39,965 bases of DNA from an uncultured Kiritimatiellota bacterium (GTDB lineage Bacteria; Verrucomicrobiota; Kiritimatiellia; RFP12; UBA1067). The notes beneath the pieces were generated by a model. It saw only the letters and a list, made by a program, of their open reading frames with translations. It did not search any database and had not been told where the DNA came from. Position numbers and translations under genes: made by a program. The stretch is taken from NCBI GenBank assembly GCA_934643865.1, contig CAKUCX010000028.1:1-39965 (forward strand). Direction: 5' to 3'. Below, one piece after another: positions 22,385 to 30,440 of the stretch; within the stretch, counting starts at the first letter, position 1, and every line of letters starts with the position of its first letter.

Positions 22385-23524
22385 TCCGGAAAAACGATAA
22401 TCCCGCATCGACATTCCAAAGCGGTTGTGGAACGTCTCCTTAGCCGCGTTGACGCTGGGGAAACCGCATTCTCGTGTCAGCGCGGCCATGGGACGGCATG
22501 TGTGACGAAGAAGTTTTGCGAGGGCGGCGAGTTTTGCCTCGCGTATCCGATCGCCGGCGGAGGTTTCCTTCATCTCCCGCAGCCGAAGGTCCATCAGGCT
22601 GCGCGAGATTCCCAGATGTCTTGCGACATCGTCAGGCCGTATACCGGATGTTGCGTTTTTGTCGATGAAGGAGAGAGCCCGTTGAACAAGCTGGGCGGCA
22701 GGCGGCGGCGCGTGCGTGGATGTCCGCTCGACAATGGACTTGACCGGGGTAAGGATGATGCGCGTCTTCGGATCTTTGCACCCTGTCATGAGATCGTCAA
22801 GCAGTCTTGCTCCTTCAAATCCGGCGCTTTCGGTGTCGGGCGCGATGCTGGAAAGGGGCGGGGTCGTGTGTTCGCAGATGATCTCGTCGTTGTCGACGCC
22901 GAGCACGACGGCTTGCCGGGGAACCCGGACGTGGGATCTTCGACAGGCTTCAAGCACCTCGACGGCCCTTCCGTCCCAAGCGGCGAAAAGAGCGGTCGGC
23001 TTGGGAAGTTCGCCGATCCACTTCGCAAGAATGGAGAGATCCTCTTCTGGGTCGGTTAAGGGACTTTCAAAGGTTTGCGCCTGAAGGCCGTTTTTCTTCA
23101 GATGAAGGGAAAAAGCCGCGCCGCGGCGTTTCGACCAGAACCGATCGCCATGGGCAGGGATGAAGCCGAAGCTTCTGAACGAACCAAGGCCGAGGAAATA
23201 CCGCGCAGCAGCGAATCCAATGGCTCCGTCATCCACATGGACGAAGGCGTGATGTCTGTTGACGGAGGATGTCTGCATCGTGTTGAAACGAACGACAGGC
23301 ACCGCCGGATTAAGCTGATTTCCGATTTCGTCGGAAAGATGGTCGACGAGAATGCCATCGGCCGCCGGCATCAAGCGCAGGAGCTCCTTGAGACCGTAGG
23401 CAAACTGAATGTCCCAGCCGCCGGTTGTGTCAAGGTACCGCAAGATCCCAGAGAGGATTCTGCGGCCGATGACTCCTTCGAGCCTAAGGCCGATGATGAT
23501 TTTTTTCCGTACGTTCACGGTCAT
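22331..23524 (-). CDS. XylR-like AraC-family regulator, 3' end antisense to tRNA-Leu
   Basis: 397 residues from ATG 23524 (or 395 from GTG 23518). The N-terminal two-thirds is a LacI-type periplasmic-binding fold (RILSGILRYLDTTGGWDIQF, DGILVDHLSDEI, PTALFAAWDGRAVEVLEAC, VVLGVDNDEIICEHTTPPLSSI). Residues about 285-375 are an AraC DNA-binding domain (HLGISRSLMDLRLREM, ALTRECGFPSVNAAKETFHN). This architecture is that of XylR, which senses a sugar and activates its utilisation genes; the neighbouring divergent operon is the likely target. The last 18 residues (GWCRRRDSNPHAVSCGRF) are antisense tRNA-Leu sequence and the stop comes from its anticodon loop, so the native stop has been lost. A promoter TTGCAG-17-TATGCT ends right at the ATG, so GTG 23518 on a leaderless mRNA may be the true start. 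Confidence 0.85.
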   Translation of the reverse strand: MTVNVRKKIIIGLRLEGVIGRRILSGILRYLDTTGGWDIQFAYGLKELLRLMPAADGILVDHLSDEIGNQLNPAVPVVRFNTMQTSSVNRHHAFVHVDDGAIGFAAARYFLGLGSFRSFGFIPAHGDRFWSKRRGAAFSLHLKKNGLQAQTFESPLTDPEEDLSILAKWIGELPKPTALFAAWDGRAVEVLEACRRSHVRVPRQAVVLGVDNDEIICEHTTPPLSSIAPDTESAGFEGARLLDDLMTGCKDPKTRIILTPVKSIVERTSTHAPPPAAQLVQRALSFIDKNATSGIRPDDVARHLGISRSLMDLRLREMKETSAGDRIREAKLAALAKLLRHTCRPMAALTRECGFPSVNAAKETFHNRFGMSMRDYRFSGWCRRRDSNPHAVSCGRF

Positions 23525-23553
23525 AGCATATCATGGTTCTGCGTTGGCTGCAA
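23525..23553 (-). promoter_or_regulatory. Promoter of the XylR-like regulator
   Basis: On the minus strand TTGCAG (23548-23553), a 17-base spacer and TATGCT (23525-23530), with TGA before the -10. Transcription would begin near 23518, on the GTG codon, giving a leaderless message. Confidence 0.6.
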
Positions 23554-23581
23554 ACTGAGAATATTGTTATTGTTAAACTGA
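23552..23581. promoter_or_regulatory. Candidate regulator operator: direct repeats of AAACTGA
   Basis: AAACTGA occurs at 23552-23558 and 23575-23581, 23 bases apart (about two helical turns), between the divergent promoters. AraC-type dimers commonly bind direct repeats about 21 bases apart. The left copy overlaps the regulator's own -35 box, so autorepression is possible. Confidence 0.4.
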
Positions 23582-23591
23582 TGTTGTGCCC

Positions 23592-23619
23592 TTGCGTTTC
23601 CGGACGGATGTGATACGAT
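23592..23619 (+). promoter_or_regulatory. Promoter of the secreted-protein/phosphoesterase operon
   Basis: TTGCGT (23592-23597), a 16-base spacer and TACGAT (23614-23619) with TGA in front. The imperfect -10 suits an activator-dependent promoter; the nearby AAACTGA repeat would be the activator site. Confidence 0.5.
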
Positions 23620-23649
23620 ACCTGCCAGTCCAAAGAAAGGGTCGAGACG

Positions 23650-24555
23650 ATGACGAGCAACCGAATTGTCAAAGCGAGCAAGTTTGCGGTATTTGTCGCC
23701 AGCGTGATCGTGTCGTTCGTCGGCAGCTCCGTCACGCAGCAGGGCGACATCACAGCCGCCGCCCGCGGAAAGGTGACCGTGGAGGCCAGTCTCGCCGATT
23801 ACTATAACGACCCAGGCAAACTGGTGAACGGCCACTGGAAGAATGAGCGCTATCTTTCGGCGTCTCCGACGGGGCCTCTGTCGCTTGACTTCACGTTCGG
23901 CGACACGTTCATTCCCGGCGAGGACATCGTTGTGACGGGACTCACCTTTATCGTCGGCGGCAATGGCAGCAACCTCTGGGGGTCGTTTGCCGAACGCATG
24001 CCGAAGGTGTTTACGGTGAGCGGTTCTAACGATGGCGGAGCGACCTGGACGAGGATCGCCTCGTACGCATCGTTCACGTCCTATGCCGTGTCAAGCGACC
24101 CGGCCGAGCTTCATACCTACTCGGGCTCGATGTCGTTCGCCAACTGGAAAAGCTACCGCACGTATCGCATTGACATTGCCGAGGCAACAGGTTCCACGGA
24201 TTACTTCGTCCAGTTGGGCGAAGTGGCGTTCCTTGGCTTTTACGGCGGAACGGTCGTCCGGCCCGATCCCGTGAAGATTGACATCACGGCGGCCGCGCGC
24301 GCTTTCATCGAAATGGGCAACCAGATAATCTGGTGTGACCGCAATCTGAGCCGCAAGGTTGACCTTTCCAAGGCCCTGCGCGTGACGGGACTTGATCCGA
24401 AGACGTTTCTTTCCTGCCGCGAGGCGGTCGCCCATGAGCTGACGGTCCTTTCCGAGCGCCCCGACCTCGTCGCGCGTTTCGATACGCCGCGCGCACGGGA
24501 GATCAGCGCGAAGACCGACGCCTACCTGGCGTCGCGTGGAGGCGCAGCCCGATGA
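23650..24555 (+). CDS. Secreted discoidin-like protein of unknown function
   Basis: 301 residues. AAAGG lies nine bases before ATG 23650. The N-terminus (KFAVFVASVIVSFVGSSV) is a signal peptide or anchor. Residues about 40-205 look like a beta-sandwich of the F5/8 type C (discoidin) kind: DPGKLVNGHWKNERYL, FTVSGSNDGGATWTRIAS, SYRTYRIDI and FVQLGEVAFLGFYGG recall strands and loops of carbohydrate-binding sandwiches. The C-terminal third (ITAAARAFIEMGNQ onward) is helical, with no known motif. It heads the operon divergent from the XylR-like regulator and may bind or present a glycan. Composition is less GC-rich than neighbouring regions. The domain call is by pattern only. Confidence 0.65.
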   Translation: MTSNRIVKASKFAVFVASVIVSFVGSSVTQQGDITAAARGKVTVEASLADYYNDPGKLVNGHWKNERYLSASPTGPLSLDFTFGDTFIPGEDIVVTGLTFIVGGNGSNLWGSFAERMPKVFTVSGSNDGGATWTRIASYASFTSYAVSSDPAELHTYSGSMSFANWKSYRTYRIDIAEATGSTDYFVQLGEVAFLGFYGGTVVRPDPVKIDITAAARAFIEMGNQIIWCDRNLSRKVDLSKALRVTGLDPKTFLSCREAVAHELTVLSERPDLVARFDTPRAREISAKTDAYLASRGGAAR

Positions 24556-24749
24556 AGCGCCGCAACTGGATTATGTTGGGGCTGCCGAGCTGCGCGTTCT
24601 TCTTTCATCAGGCGGATCGCGCGCTTTTCAGCGTCGTGGCCCCTGCTTGCCGCTCGGCGGCCGAGGGCGTCATGAACCTCATCACGTTCCTGTTCGCCTC
24701 GTATCGTCGTTTCGTCATCCGTTATCATGTGCATGAGGAGGAAAGGTAG
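24552..24749 (+). pseudogene. Truncated MFS transporter (N-terminal remnant)
   Basis: A 65-codon frame overlapping the previous stop (ATGA), with GGAGG at 24538-24542. Its start, MKRRNWIMLGLPSCAFFFHQ followed by ADRALFSVVAP, strongly resembles the first membrane helix of major facilitator transporters of the anion/cation symporter type. After about residue 33 the similarity ends and the frame closes in unrelated sequence. A full transporter would have about 400-450 residues and 12 helices, so this is a remnant after a deletion. The tail of the frame contains the promoter and ribosome binding site of the next gene. Confidence 0.55.
24723..24741 (+). promoter_or_regulatory. TATCAT -10 box and strong ribosome binding site before the phosphoesterase
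   Basis: TATCAT at 24723-24728 would start transcription near 24735, and GAGGAGG (24735-24741) precedes ATG 24751 by nine bases. An internal promoter would let the phosphoesterase and hydrolase be expressed independently of the upstream genes. No TG extension or clear -35 is seen. Confidence 0.35.
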
Positions 24750-24750
24750 T

Positions 24751-26235
24751 ATGGACTTAACAAGAGGAGTCGTCTTGTCCGGCGGCCGCGGCCTGAACCG
24801 GCGTCAATTCATTATCGGAACGGCGGCGCTGGCGGGCAGCCCGTGGCTGCCGGCCTTTGCTGCGGCGAAGCCCAATCTGCGGCTCGGGCTTCTCAGCGAC
24901 GTGCATGTTTCCAGTCCCCGCGGGCCGTCGCCGGACGCCTATCGCAAGGCGCTGGAGAGGTTTCGCGACGCGCACGTCGACGGCGTCTGCATTACGGGAG
25001 ACCTGGCGATTTGGGGGCAGGTCAAGGAGCTGGAGTTCGGCGCCCGGATCTGGTTCGACGTCTTCCCCGACGACAAGTTGCCGGACGGATCGCCCGTTGC
25101 CCGGCTCTTTTGTACGGGCAATCACGACGATGACGGCTGGTCGTATCAGGGCGCCTACTCGTGTTATGCGAAGCCGTGCCTGGAGGAGGCCCGCAAGACC
25201 TCGTATTTCTTCCACCGGCAGGAGACGTGGAAACGCCTGTATCGCGAGGATTGGGCGCCGATCTGCTTCAAGGAGGTGAAGGGCTACAAGTTCGTGCTGT
25301 CGAACTGGCTGTGCCGGGTCGAGCATGCGCCGATCGCCGAGGGAAAGGTCAGGAACGAGAAGAGGGCCGTCGGCGACTGGTTCGCCGTGCATGGGTCCGA
25401 GCTGCCGTCCGACCGTCCGTTCTTCTTCCTTCAGCACGATCCGCCGCGCGGTACGTGCAACGCGCCGGATTCGAAGGGCGATGACTGCGCCGACACGTTC
25501 GAGGCGCTGAAGCCGTTTCCGAACTGCATTGCGCTTTCGGGACACACCCATTTCCCGACCGTTGACGCCAAGTCGATCTGGCAGGGCGAGTTCACGGCCA
25601 TCAACTGCGGTTCGACCTGCGGTTGGGCGTTCACGGGCAAAGGACGCGAAAACGGGCACAGTGCGCAGGACGGTACGGAGGAGATGCCGTTTCTGCCGGA
25701 TGTGAAGAACTGCCGGCAGGGGCTTCTGATGGATGTCTATGACGACCGCATCACGGTCAGCCGCTTCGAAGTGCTTTCGGGGCGTCCGTCGGGGCCCGAT
25801 TGGGTGATTCCGCTCGGTACGTCGGCGGCGAGGCCCTATCGTTTCGAGACGCGCGCGGCAGCTTCGCGGCCGCCGGTCTTCCCCGCAGATGCGGTGGTTT
25901 CCGTTCGTCGCCTTGCGGACGGCCAGAACCGCAAAAAGGAACCGCGCGCCCAGATCGAGGTGCGGTTCCCCGCTGTCAACGGCCTGACGACGAAAGGCGA
26001 TCGCGCGTACGACTATTGCGTCGACGTGACGGTCGGCGAGCGGGTCGCCGCCTCGCGCCGCGTTTTTTCGCCGATGTGCCTGCGGCCGGCGGACGAAGAC
26101 ATCGGGGATGTCGTCTGCCTGTTTGCGGCCAAGGACGTTCCTGATGCGGGAGAAGTTCGTTTTGTCGTGACGCCGGTCAACGAATGGGGCAAGCGCGGCG
26201 CGCCGATCTTCGGGAAATACACGGGGGAATCATGA
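24751..26235 (+). CDS. Tat-exported calcineurin-like metallophosphoesterase
   Basis: 494 residues. ATG 24751 follows GAGGAGGAAAGG. The N-terminus LNRRQFIIGTAALAGS is a Tat signal. The five-block metal-binding pattern of the family is intact: SDVHV (Asp50, His52), GDL (Asp84), GNHD (Asn124, His125), a later FLQHDPP, and GHTH (His265, His267). These bind two metal ions that hydrolyse phosphomono- or diesters. The C-terminal third is a beta-rich domain (PVFPADAVVSVRRLADGQ onward) often found in exported family members. Phosphate-ester release from a glycan or nucleotide in the periplasm is the likely role, alongside the hydrolase encoded next, whose start overlaps by ATGA. The long upstream open frame adds only the promoter region. 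Confidence 0.88.
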   Translation: MDLTRGVVLSGGRGLNRRQFIIGTAALAGSPWLPAFAAAKPNLRLGLLSDVHVSSPRGPSPDAYRKALERFRDAHVDGVCITGDLAIWGQVKELEFGARIWFDVFPDDKLPDGSPVARLFCTGNHDDDGWSYQGAYSCYAKPCLEEARKTSYFFHRQETWKRLYREDWAPICFKEVKGYKFVLSNWLCRVEHAPIAEGKVRNEKRAVGDWFAVHGSELPSDRPFFFLQHDPPRGTCNAPDSKGDDCADTFEALKPFPNCIALSGHTHFPTVDAKSIWQGEFTAINCGSTCGWAFTGKGRENGHSAQDGTEEMPFLPDVKNCRQGLLMDVYDDRITVSRFEVLSGRPSGPDWVIPLGTSAARPYRFETRAAASRPPVFPADAVVSVRRLADGQNRKKEPRAQIEVRFPAVNGLTTKGDRAYDYCVDVTVGERVAASRRVFSPMCLRPADEDIGDVVCLFAAKDVPDAGEVRFVVTPVNEWGKRGAPIFGKYTGES

Positions 26236-27566
26236 AAATGAAGAGCATCTTGTTGGCGGCAATGGCCGTGTCGTTTCAGGCGCCGGCGTCGGAGGCGGCG
26301 GCGTGTCGTCCCGAAAAGACGGGGTACGAGCTTCTCAAGGGGTATGAGGCCGGCGTCCCGCGGACATGGGAGGTCGCGGACGCGGGCGTCTCCAATGCGA
26401 CGGGGCGCGTTGCCGGCGTCAAGCCGATCTGGATCGAGGGCGAGATGTGGAAGGGACGCCCAACGCGCATCTTCGCCTGGTGGGGGCTCCCCAAGGACGC
26501 GTGCGCCGACAAGAACGTGCCCGCCATGGTGCTCGTCCACGGTGGCGGCGGCACGGCCTTCGCCTCATGGGTCAAGCTTTGGAACGATCGCGGTTACGCG
26601 GCCATCGCGATGGACACCTGCGGGGGCGTGCCGCGCGGGGAGCGAGACGGGGCGTGCCATCCGCGCCATCCGTGGTCGGGCCCCTACGGCTGGCATGATG
26701 CGCGGGGCTATCCGGACGGACCGCTCGCGGACCAGTGGCCCTATCAGGCGGTGACGGCCGTCATCCGTTGCCACTCGTTCCTGCGGTCGCTGCCCGAGGT
26801 CGATGCGGCGCGCACGGGCATGACCGGCATCAGCTGGGGCGGCTACCTCACCTCCATGACGATGGGCGTCGATCATCGCTTCAAGTTTGCCGCGCCTGTC
26901 TATGGCTGCGGATGGTACGATCTCAATCAGCCCGTCTGGGGAAGCGTCGCCGGCGGCGGTGACAAGTTCCGCCAGTGGCTTGAGAACTGGGACCCGAAGC
27001 ACTTTATCGGAGACACGCGCTGTCCCGTCCTGCGCTGCAATGGCAACCTTGACATCTTCTATACGGTGGAGATGACGCGGCGATCGACCGAGGCGTTGCC
27101 GAAGTCGACGCCGTCCTATCTCTCCATCAAGCACAAGATGGCGCACGGACATCCGCCGGCGGGAGACCCGAAGGAGATCACGGCCTGGGCCGACCACTAT
27201 CTCAAGGACGCGGCAAGGCCGCTGGCAGTCGTGGAGTCGAAGCTGTCGGACGGATGTCTGACCGCGCGCATCGAGCCGGGCGTTGACGAAGCCGTTGCCG
27301 CCGAACTCCTTTATACGACGGACGTGCGGCCCCAGTCTCCGTTCCAGAAGTTCTCGAACGTACGGAACTGGACGATCGTGCCGCTCAAGGATTTTTCACG
27401 CGGCGCGAGATCCCTGTCAGTCCAGGTCCCGCCGGAGGCGCGGATCTTCTTCGCCAACGTCAGGACGGCGTCGGGGTTCGTCTTCTCGACGTCAATCTTC
27501 GAGCGCGAGGGGGCGGCGGCGGCTCGTGGCGCGCACCCGCCGGAAATGCTATACTCTCGCCGTTAA
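26232..27566 (+). CDS. Secreted alpha/beta hydrolase (esterase-like)
   Basis: 444 residues. ATG 26232 overlaps the preceding stop and gives a signal peptide (MKMKSILLAAMAVSFQAP). The fold is recognisable: the oxyanion strand AMVLVHGGGGTAFASW, nucleophile elbow GISWGG (Ser201), acid Asp274 in NGNLDIFYTV, and His305 in KHKMAHGH. The layout (HGGGG, a long insertion, a C-terminal beta domain from about residue 335) resembles acetyl-xylan-esterase or dipeptidyl-peptidase-like hydrolases. In this locus de-esterification of a glycan is the most likely role; a peptidase is the alternative. The final codons overlap the folD promoter. Regulation is presumably by the XylR-like protein. Confidence 0.82.
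   Translation: MKMKSILLAAMAVSFQAPASEAAACRPEKTGYELLKGYEAGVPRTWEVADAGVSNATGRVAGVKPIWIEGEMWKGRPTRIFAWWGLPKDACADKNVPAMVLVHGGGGTAFASWVKLWNDRGYAAIAMDTCGGVPRGERDGACHPRHPWSGPYGWHDARGYPDGPLADQWPYQAVTAVIRCHSFLRSLPEVDAARTGMTGISWGGYLTSMTMGVDHRFKFAAPVYGCGWYDLNQPVWGSVAGGGDKFRQWLENWDPKHFIGDTRCPVLRCNGNLDIFYTVEMTRRSTEALPKSTPSYLSIKHKMAHGHPPAGDPKEITAWADHYLKDAARPLAVVESKLSDGCLTARIEPGVDEAVAAELLYTTDVRPQSPFQKFSNVRNWTIVPLKDFSRGARSLSVQVPPEARIFFANVRTASGFVFSTSIFEREGAAAARGAHPPEMLYSRR
27548..27555 (+). promoter_or_regulatory. Extended -10 promoter of the folD operon
   Basis: TGCTATACT, with TATACT at 27550-27555 and no convincing -35. It lies inside the end of the hydrolase gene, 26 bases before ATG 27581. Confidence 0.55.
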
Positions 27567-27580
27567 GCAAAGGACTTGGA

Positions 27581-28471
27581 ATGCGCGCACAGATCATCGA
27601 TGGAAAGAAGCTCGCCGCGGAGACGCGCGCGGAGATTGCGGCGGGGGTCGCCGCCCTGAAGGCCGAGACGGGCGTCACGCCCGGCCTCGCCGTCGTCCTC
27701 GTGGGGGACAACCCCGCCTCGGTCAGCTACGTGACGGCGAAGGAGAAGGCCTGCCGCGAGGCGGGCATGTACTCGCGCGAGATCCGCCTGCCGGCGGAGA
27801 CGCCCGAGCAGGTCGTCGTGGAGACGGTAAAGGCGCTCAACGCCGACCCCGCCATCCACGGCATCCTCGTGCAGCTGCCGCTCCCGAAGGGCATCTCCGA
27901 GAAGAAGGTCGTCGACGCGATCGCCGCCGAGAAGGACGTGGACGGCTTCACGCCCGTGAACGTGGGGCGGATGCTCATCGGCGAGGACTGCTTCCTGCCC
28001 TGCACGCCGCACGGCATCGTGAAGCTCATCGAGGTGACGGGGATGGACATCTCGGGCAAGCACGCCGTCGTGATCGGCCGCTCGAACATCGTCGGAAAGC
28101 CCGTCGCCGCGCTCCTCTCCCGCAAGGGTCCGCACGCGAACGCGACCGTGACGCTCTGCCATACGGGTACGCCCGACCTTTCGGTCTACACGAAGACGGC
28201 GGACGTGGTGGTGGTGGCCGCCGGCCGGCCCGGCACGCTCACGGGCGACATGCTCAAGCCCGGCGCCGTCGTCATCGACGTGGGCGTGAACCGCGTCCCC
28301 GACGCGACGAAGCCGAAGGGCTACCGCCTCTGCGGCGACGCGGACTTCGCGTCCTGCGCCGAGGTCGCCGCCGCGATCACGCCCGTCCCCGGCGGCGTCG
28401 GCCCGATGACGATCACCATGCTCCTCTGGAACACGCTCGAAAGCGCGCGTGGCAGTGCGCGAAAGGCCTGA
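27581..28471 (+). CDS. folD: Bifunctional methylenetetrahydrofolate dehydrogenase/cyclohydrolase
   Basis: 296 residues, the normal FolD length. It oxidises 5,10-methylene-THF with NADP and hydrolyses the product to 10-formyl-THF, feeding purine and formyl-Met synthesis. Catalytic residues are visible: Tyr50 and Lys54 in VSYVTAKEKAC, the GILVQLPLPKG loop, Asp121 in DVDGFTPVNVGRM, the cofactor-binding stretch VIGRSNIVGKPVAALL, and the C-terminal signature PGGVGPMTITML. It starts a five-gene run with gaps of 4, 3, 31 and 0 bases (folD, unknown, permease, GH31, permease), so a housekeeping enzyme drives genes of seemingly unrelated function. Confidence 0.97.
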   Translation: MRAQIIDGKKLAAETRAEIAAGVAALKAETGVTPGLAVVLVGDNPASVSYVTAKEKACREAGMYSREIRLPAETPEQVVVETVKALNADPAIHGILVQLPLPKGISEKKVVDAIAAEKDVDGFTPVNVGRMLIGEDCFLPCTPHGIVKLIEVTGMDISGKHAVVIGRSNIVGKPVAALLSRKGPHANATVTLCHTGTPDLSVYTKTADVVVVAAGRPGTLTGDMLKPGAVVIDVGVNRVPDATKPKGYRLCGDADFASCAEVAAAITPVPGGVGPMTITMLLWNTLESARGSARKA

Positions 28472-28475
28472 CAAC

Positions 28476-30437
28476 ATGAAGATTCTCGGCGATCCCCTTT
28501 TCGCGAAGAACCCCGACGGCACGCTGAAGTCCCGCATCGGCACGCTCTTCTTCCGCACGCCCGGCCTCGTCACCTGCCGGGGCGTCCACGCGCTGCAGCG
28601 CATCGCCTGGACGAACGAGCTGAACCGGCTGCGCGCGGAGGCCGGGGAGCCCGCGCTCACGGAGAGCGAGGCGATGGCCGAGTGGACCGACTCCGCCGAC
28701 CTGCTCTTCACGGACGACTACGTGCTTATCCGCCCCGACCCGACCCGCATGGACCTCGCGATCAAGGCGGACGAAGTGCTGCAGACCCTCGTCTCGAAGC
28801 GGCGCATCCGCTTCCTCAACACGAGCTCGGCGAAGGTGCGCGACGCCCTGCGCGCGCGCGGCGAGAACTGGCGCATGGCGCGCGCCGCGCAGAGCGCCGA
28901 GGAGATCGTGCGCGCGATCGCGTCCGCCCGCGTCGCGATTGCCAACGAGAAGATCTACTACTACAACGGCAATACGGGCACGCGCTGGCTCACGGCGGGC
29001 GCGTTCGCGCGCATCGACGCCCTGGAGCCGACGGCCTACCGCGCGCAGGTCTCCGAGATCGCGCGCGGCCTCGTGGCGCACAACCGCCTCGGGCAGAGCG
29101 AAATCGCGCTCTTCCCGCCGTCTCTCGACGCCGACGTGACGGTGGCCTTCAGGGCCATCCAGCCGGACGCGCTCGACGACGCGGCCCTGCGCGCGGCGGT
29201 GGACGCGGCCGTCGTGAAGTGGCGCATGGCGCTGCCCCCGGCCCTCCGCGAGGAGACGACGGAGAACTTCGCGTGGCGCGCCGAGATGGACGCCGCGCTC
29301 ACGCGCGTCCCCAACGAGACCGAGGTTGGCGACAAGGACCTCATCCAGGGCATTTCCCCCGAGTTTTTCCGCCAGATCGAGTGGCTGCCGGGCGGACGCA
29401 TCGAGAAGGGCGAACTCATCTTCGACTCGCTCTACGACGAGGCCTTCCGCACGCAGGACCCCGAGCTGCGGGCGTTCTGCAGCCTGCGCGTCCGCTCGAT
29501 CCTCTTCAACGTGGTGCGCCTCTTCGGGACGATCGAGTACGTCAACATCGGCCGCATTTCCCGTTCGCTCGCGCGCCACCCCGTCGCCGGCGCGCACCGG
29601 GGCGGCGTCTACATCATGCAGACGAAGATGGCCGAGGAGGATGCGCCGCGCCTCCACATCATCCGCTTCCAGAAGTGGGGCATCGCCGAACACCTCGACG
29701 AGGGCAAGGATCTGCTGCGCGCCATCCTGGAGGCGGACGAGTACGCGGACTATATCCTCGACCGTCGTCTCGCCTGCCGCCAGCTCGGCATGAACCTGCC
29801 GGCGAAGCTCGGCATGGGGCACGTCGCCGAGAAGTACACGGCGCGCAACCAGTACCAGGGCACGACCGTGCGCGCGGCCTACTTCGTGCGCGCCTACGTG
29901 CCCGGCACGGCGTCCGACAAGATTCCGCCCGAGCGCTTCCACAACCCCGCCTTCGCGAAGGCGTTCGCCTACCTGATGGGCCAGGCGGCCGCGCGCGACC
30001 TCGTCGTCGGGCGCGCCGCGACGGAGACGGGCGAGGCGATCTTCGACGCGAACTTCGAGGTCGTCCAGTGCGGGCCGGACGGCCTGCCCCTCCGCATCGT
30101 CGTGACGGACCACGCGGGTTCGTTCGTCAAGTACCAGGAGCCCTTCGAGGACCTCGTTGCCCCCTATGCGCGCGCCGTCCTGCGCCGCGAGCGGTTCGTC
30201 GACGACTTCGCGGACTTCGCGCGCGTCTACGTGCTCGCGTTCGAGCGCACGCTCGCCGAGACGCAGGCCGCCTACCGCGAGCGCCGCCGCGCGTTCGACG
30301 AACTCTTCCTCCACCGCCCCTACGACGAGGCCGGCAGCGGCGCCTACCGCTGGGCCTGTATCCTCAAGCGCCTCGACGCCTGCGACCCGCACGCCGTCGC
30401 GGACGCCCTCAAGAAGGCCATCCAGACGCAGTCGTAG
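28476..30437 (+). CDS. Large cytoplasmic protein of unrecognised family
   Basis: 653 residues; starts four bases after folD and ends three before the DppB-type permease. There is no signal peptide or membrane segment. I cannot place it in a family. It looks conserved in character rather than low-complexity: GTLFFRTPGLVTCRGVHALQ near the start, AIANEKIYYYNGNTGTRWLT mid-protein, VGDKDLIQGISPEFFRQIEWL, and a C-terminal stretch with GRAATETGEAIFDANFEVVQ then RIVVTDHAGSFVKY. That last block (basic residue, Asp-x-Asn, then an Asp-His after a strand) faintly recalls the catalytic and metal-binding loops of HipA/PI3K-like kinases. I treat this as a speculative lead only. The operon position suggests a cytoplasmic role tied to the transporter or one-carbon metabolism. 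Confidence 0.75.
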   Translation: MKILGDPLFAKNPDGTLKSRIGTLFFRTPGLVTCRGVHALQRIAWTNELNRLRAEAGEPALTESEAMAEWTDSADLLFTDDYVLIRPDPTRMDLAIKADEVLQTLVSKRRIRFLNTSSAKVRDALRARGENWRMARAAQSAEEIVRAIASARVAIANEKIYYYNGNTGTRWLTAGAFARIDALEPTAYRAQVSEIARGLVAHNRLGQSEIALFPPSLDADVTVAFRAIQPDALDDAALRAAVDAAVVKWRMALPPALREETTENFAWRAEMDAALTRVPNETEVGDKDLIQGISPEFFRQIEWLPGGRIEKGELIFDSLYDEAFRTQDPELRAFCSLRVRSILFNVVRLFGTIEYVNIGRISRSLARHPVAGAHRGGVYIMQTKMAEEDAPRLHIIRFQKWGIAEHLDEGKDLLRAILEADEYADYILDRRLACRQLGMNLPAKLGMGHVAEKYTARNQYQGTTVRAAYFVRAYVPGTASDKIPPERFHNPAFAKAFAYLMGQAAARDLVVGRAATETGEAIFDANFEVVQCGPDGLPLRIVVTDHAGSFVKYQEPFEDLVAPYARAVLRRERFVDDFADFARVYVLAFERTLAETQAAYRERRRAFDELFLHRPYDEAGSGAYRWACILKRLDACDPHAVADALKKAIQTQS

Positions 30438-30440
30438 GCG

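Noticed and set aside
22313..23059. Plus-strand frame opposite the AraC regulator, starting inside tRNA-Leu
   Set aside because: The regulator strand gives a clear LacI-like plus AraC protein; the opposite frame is featureless and begins in a tRNA.
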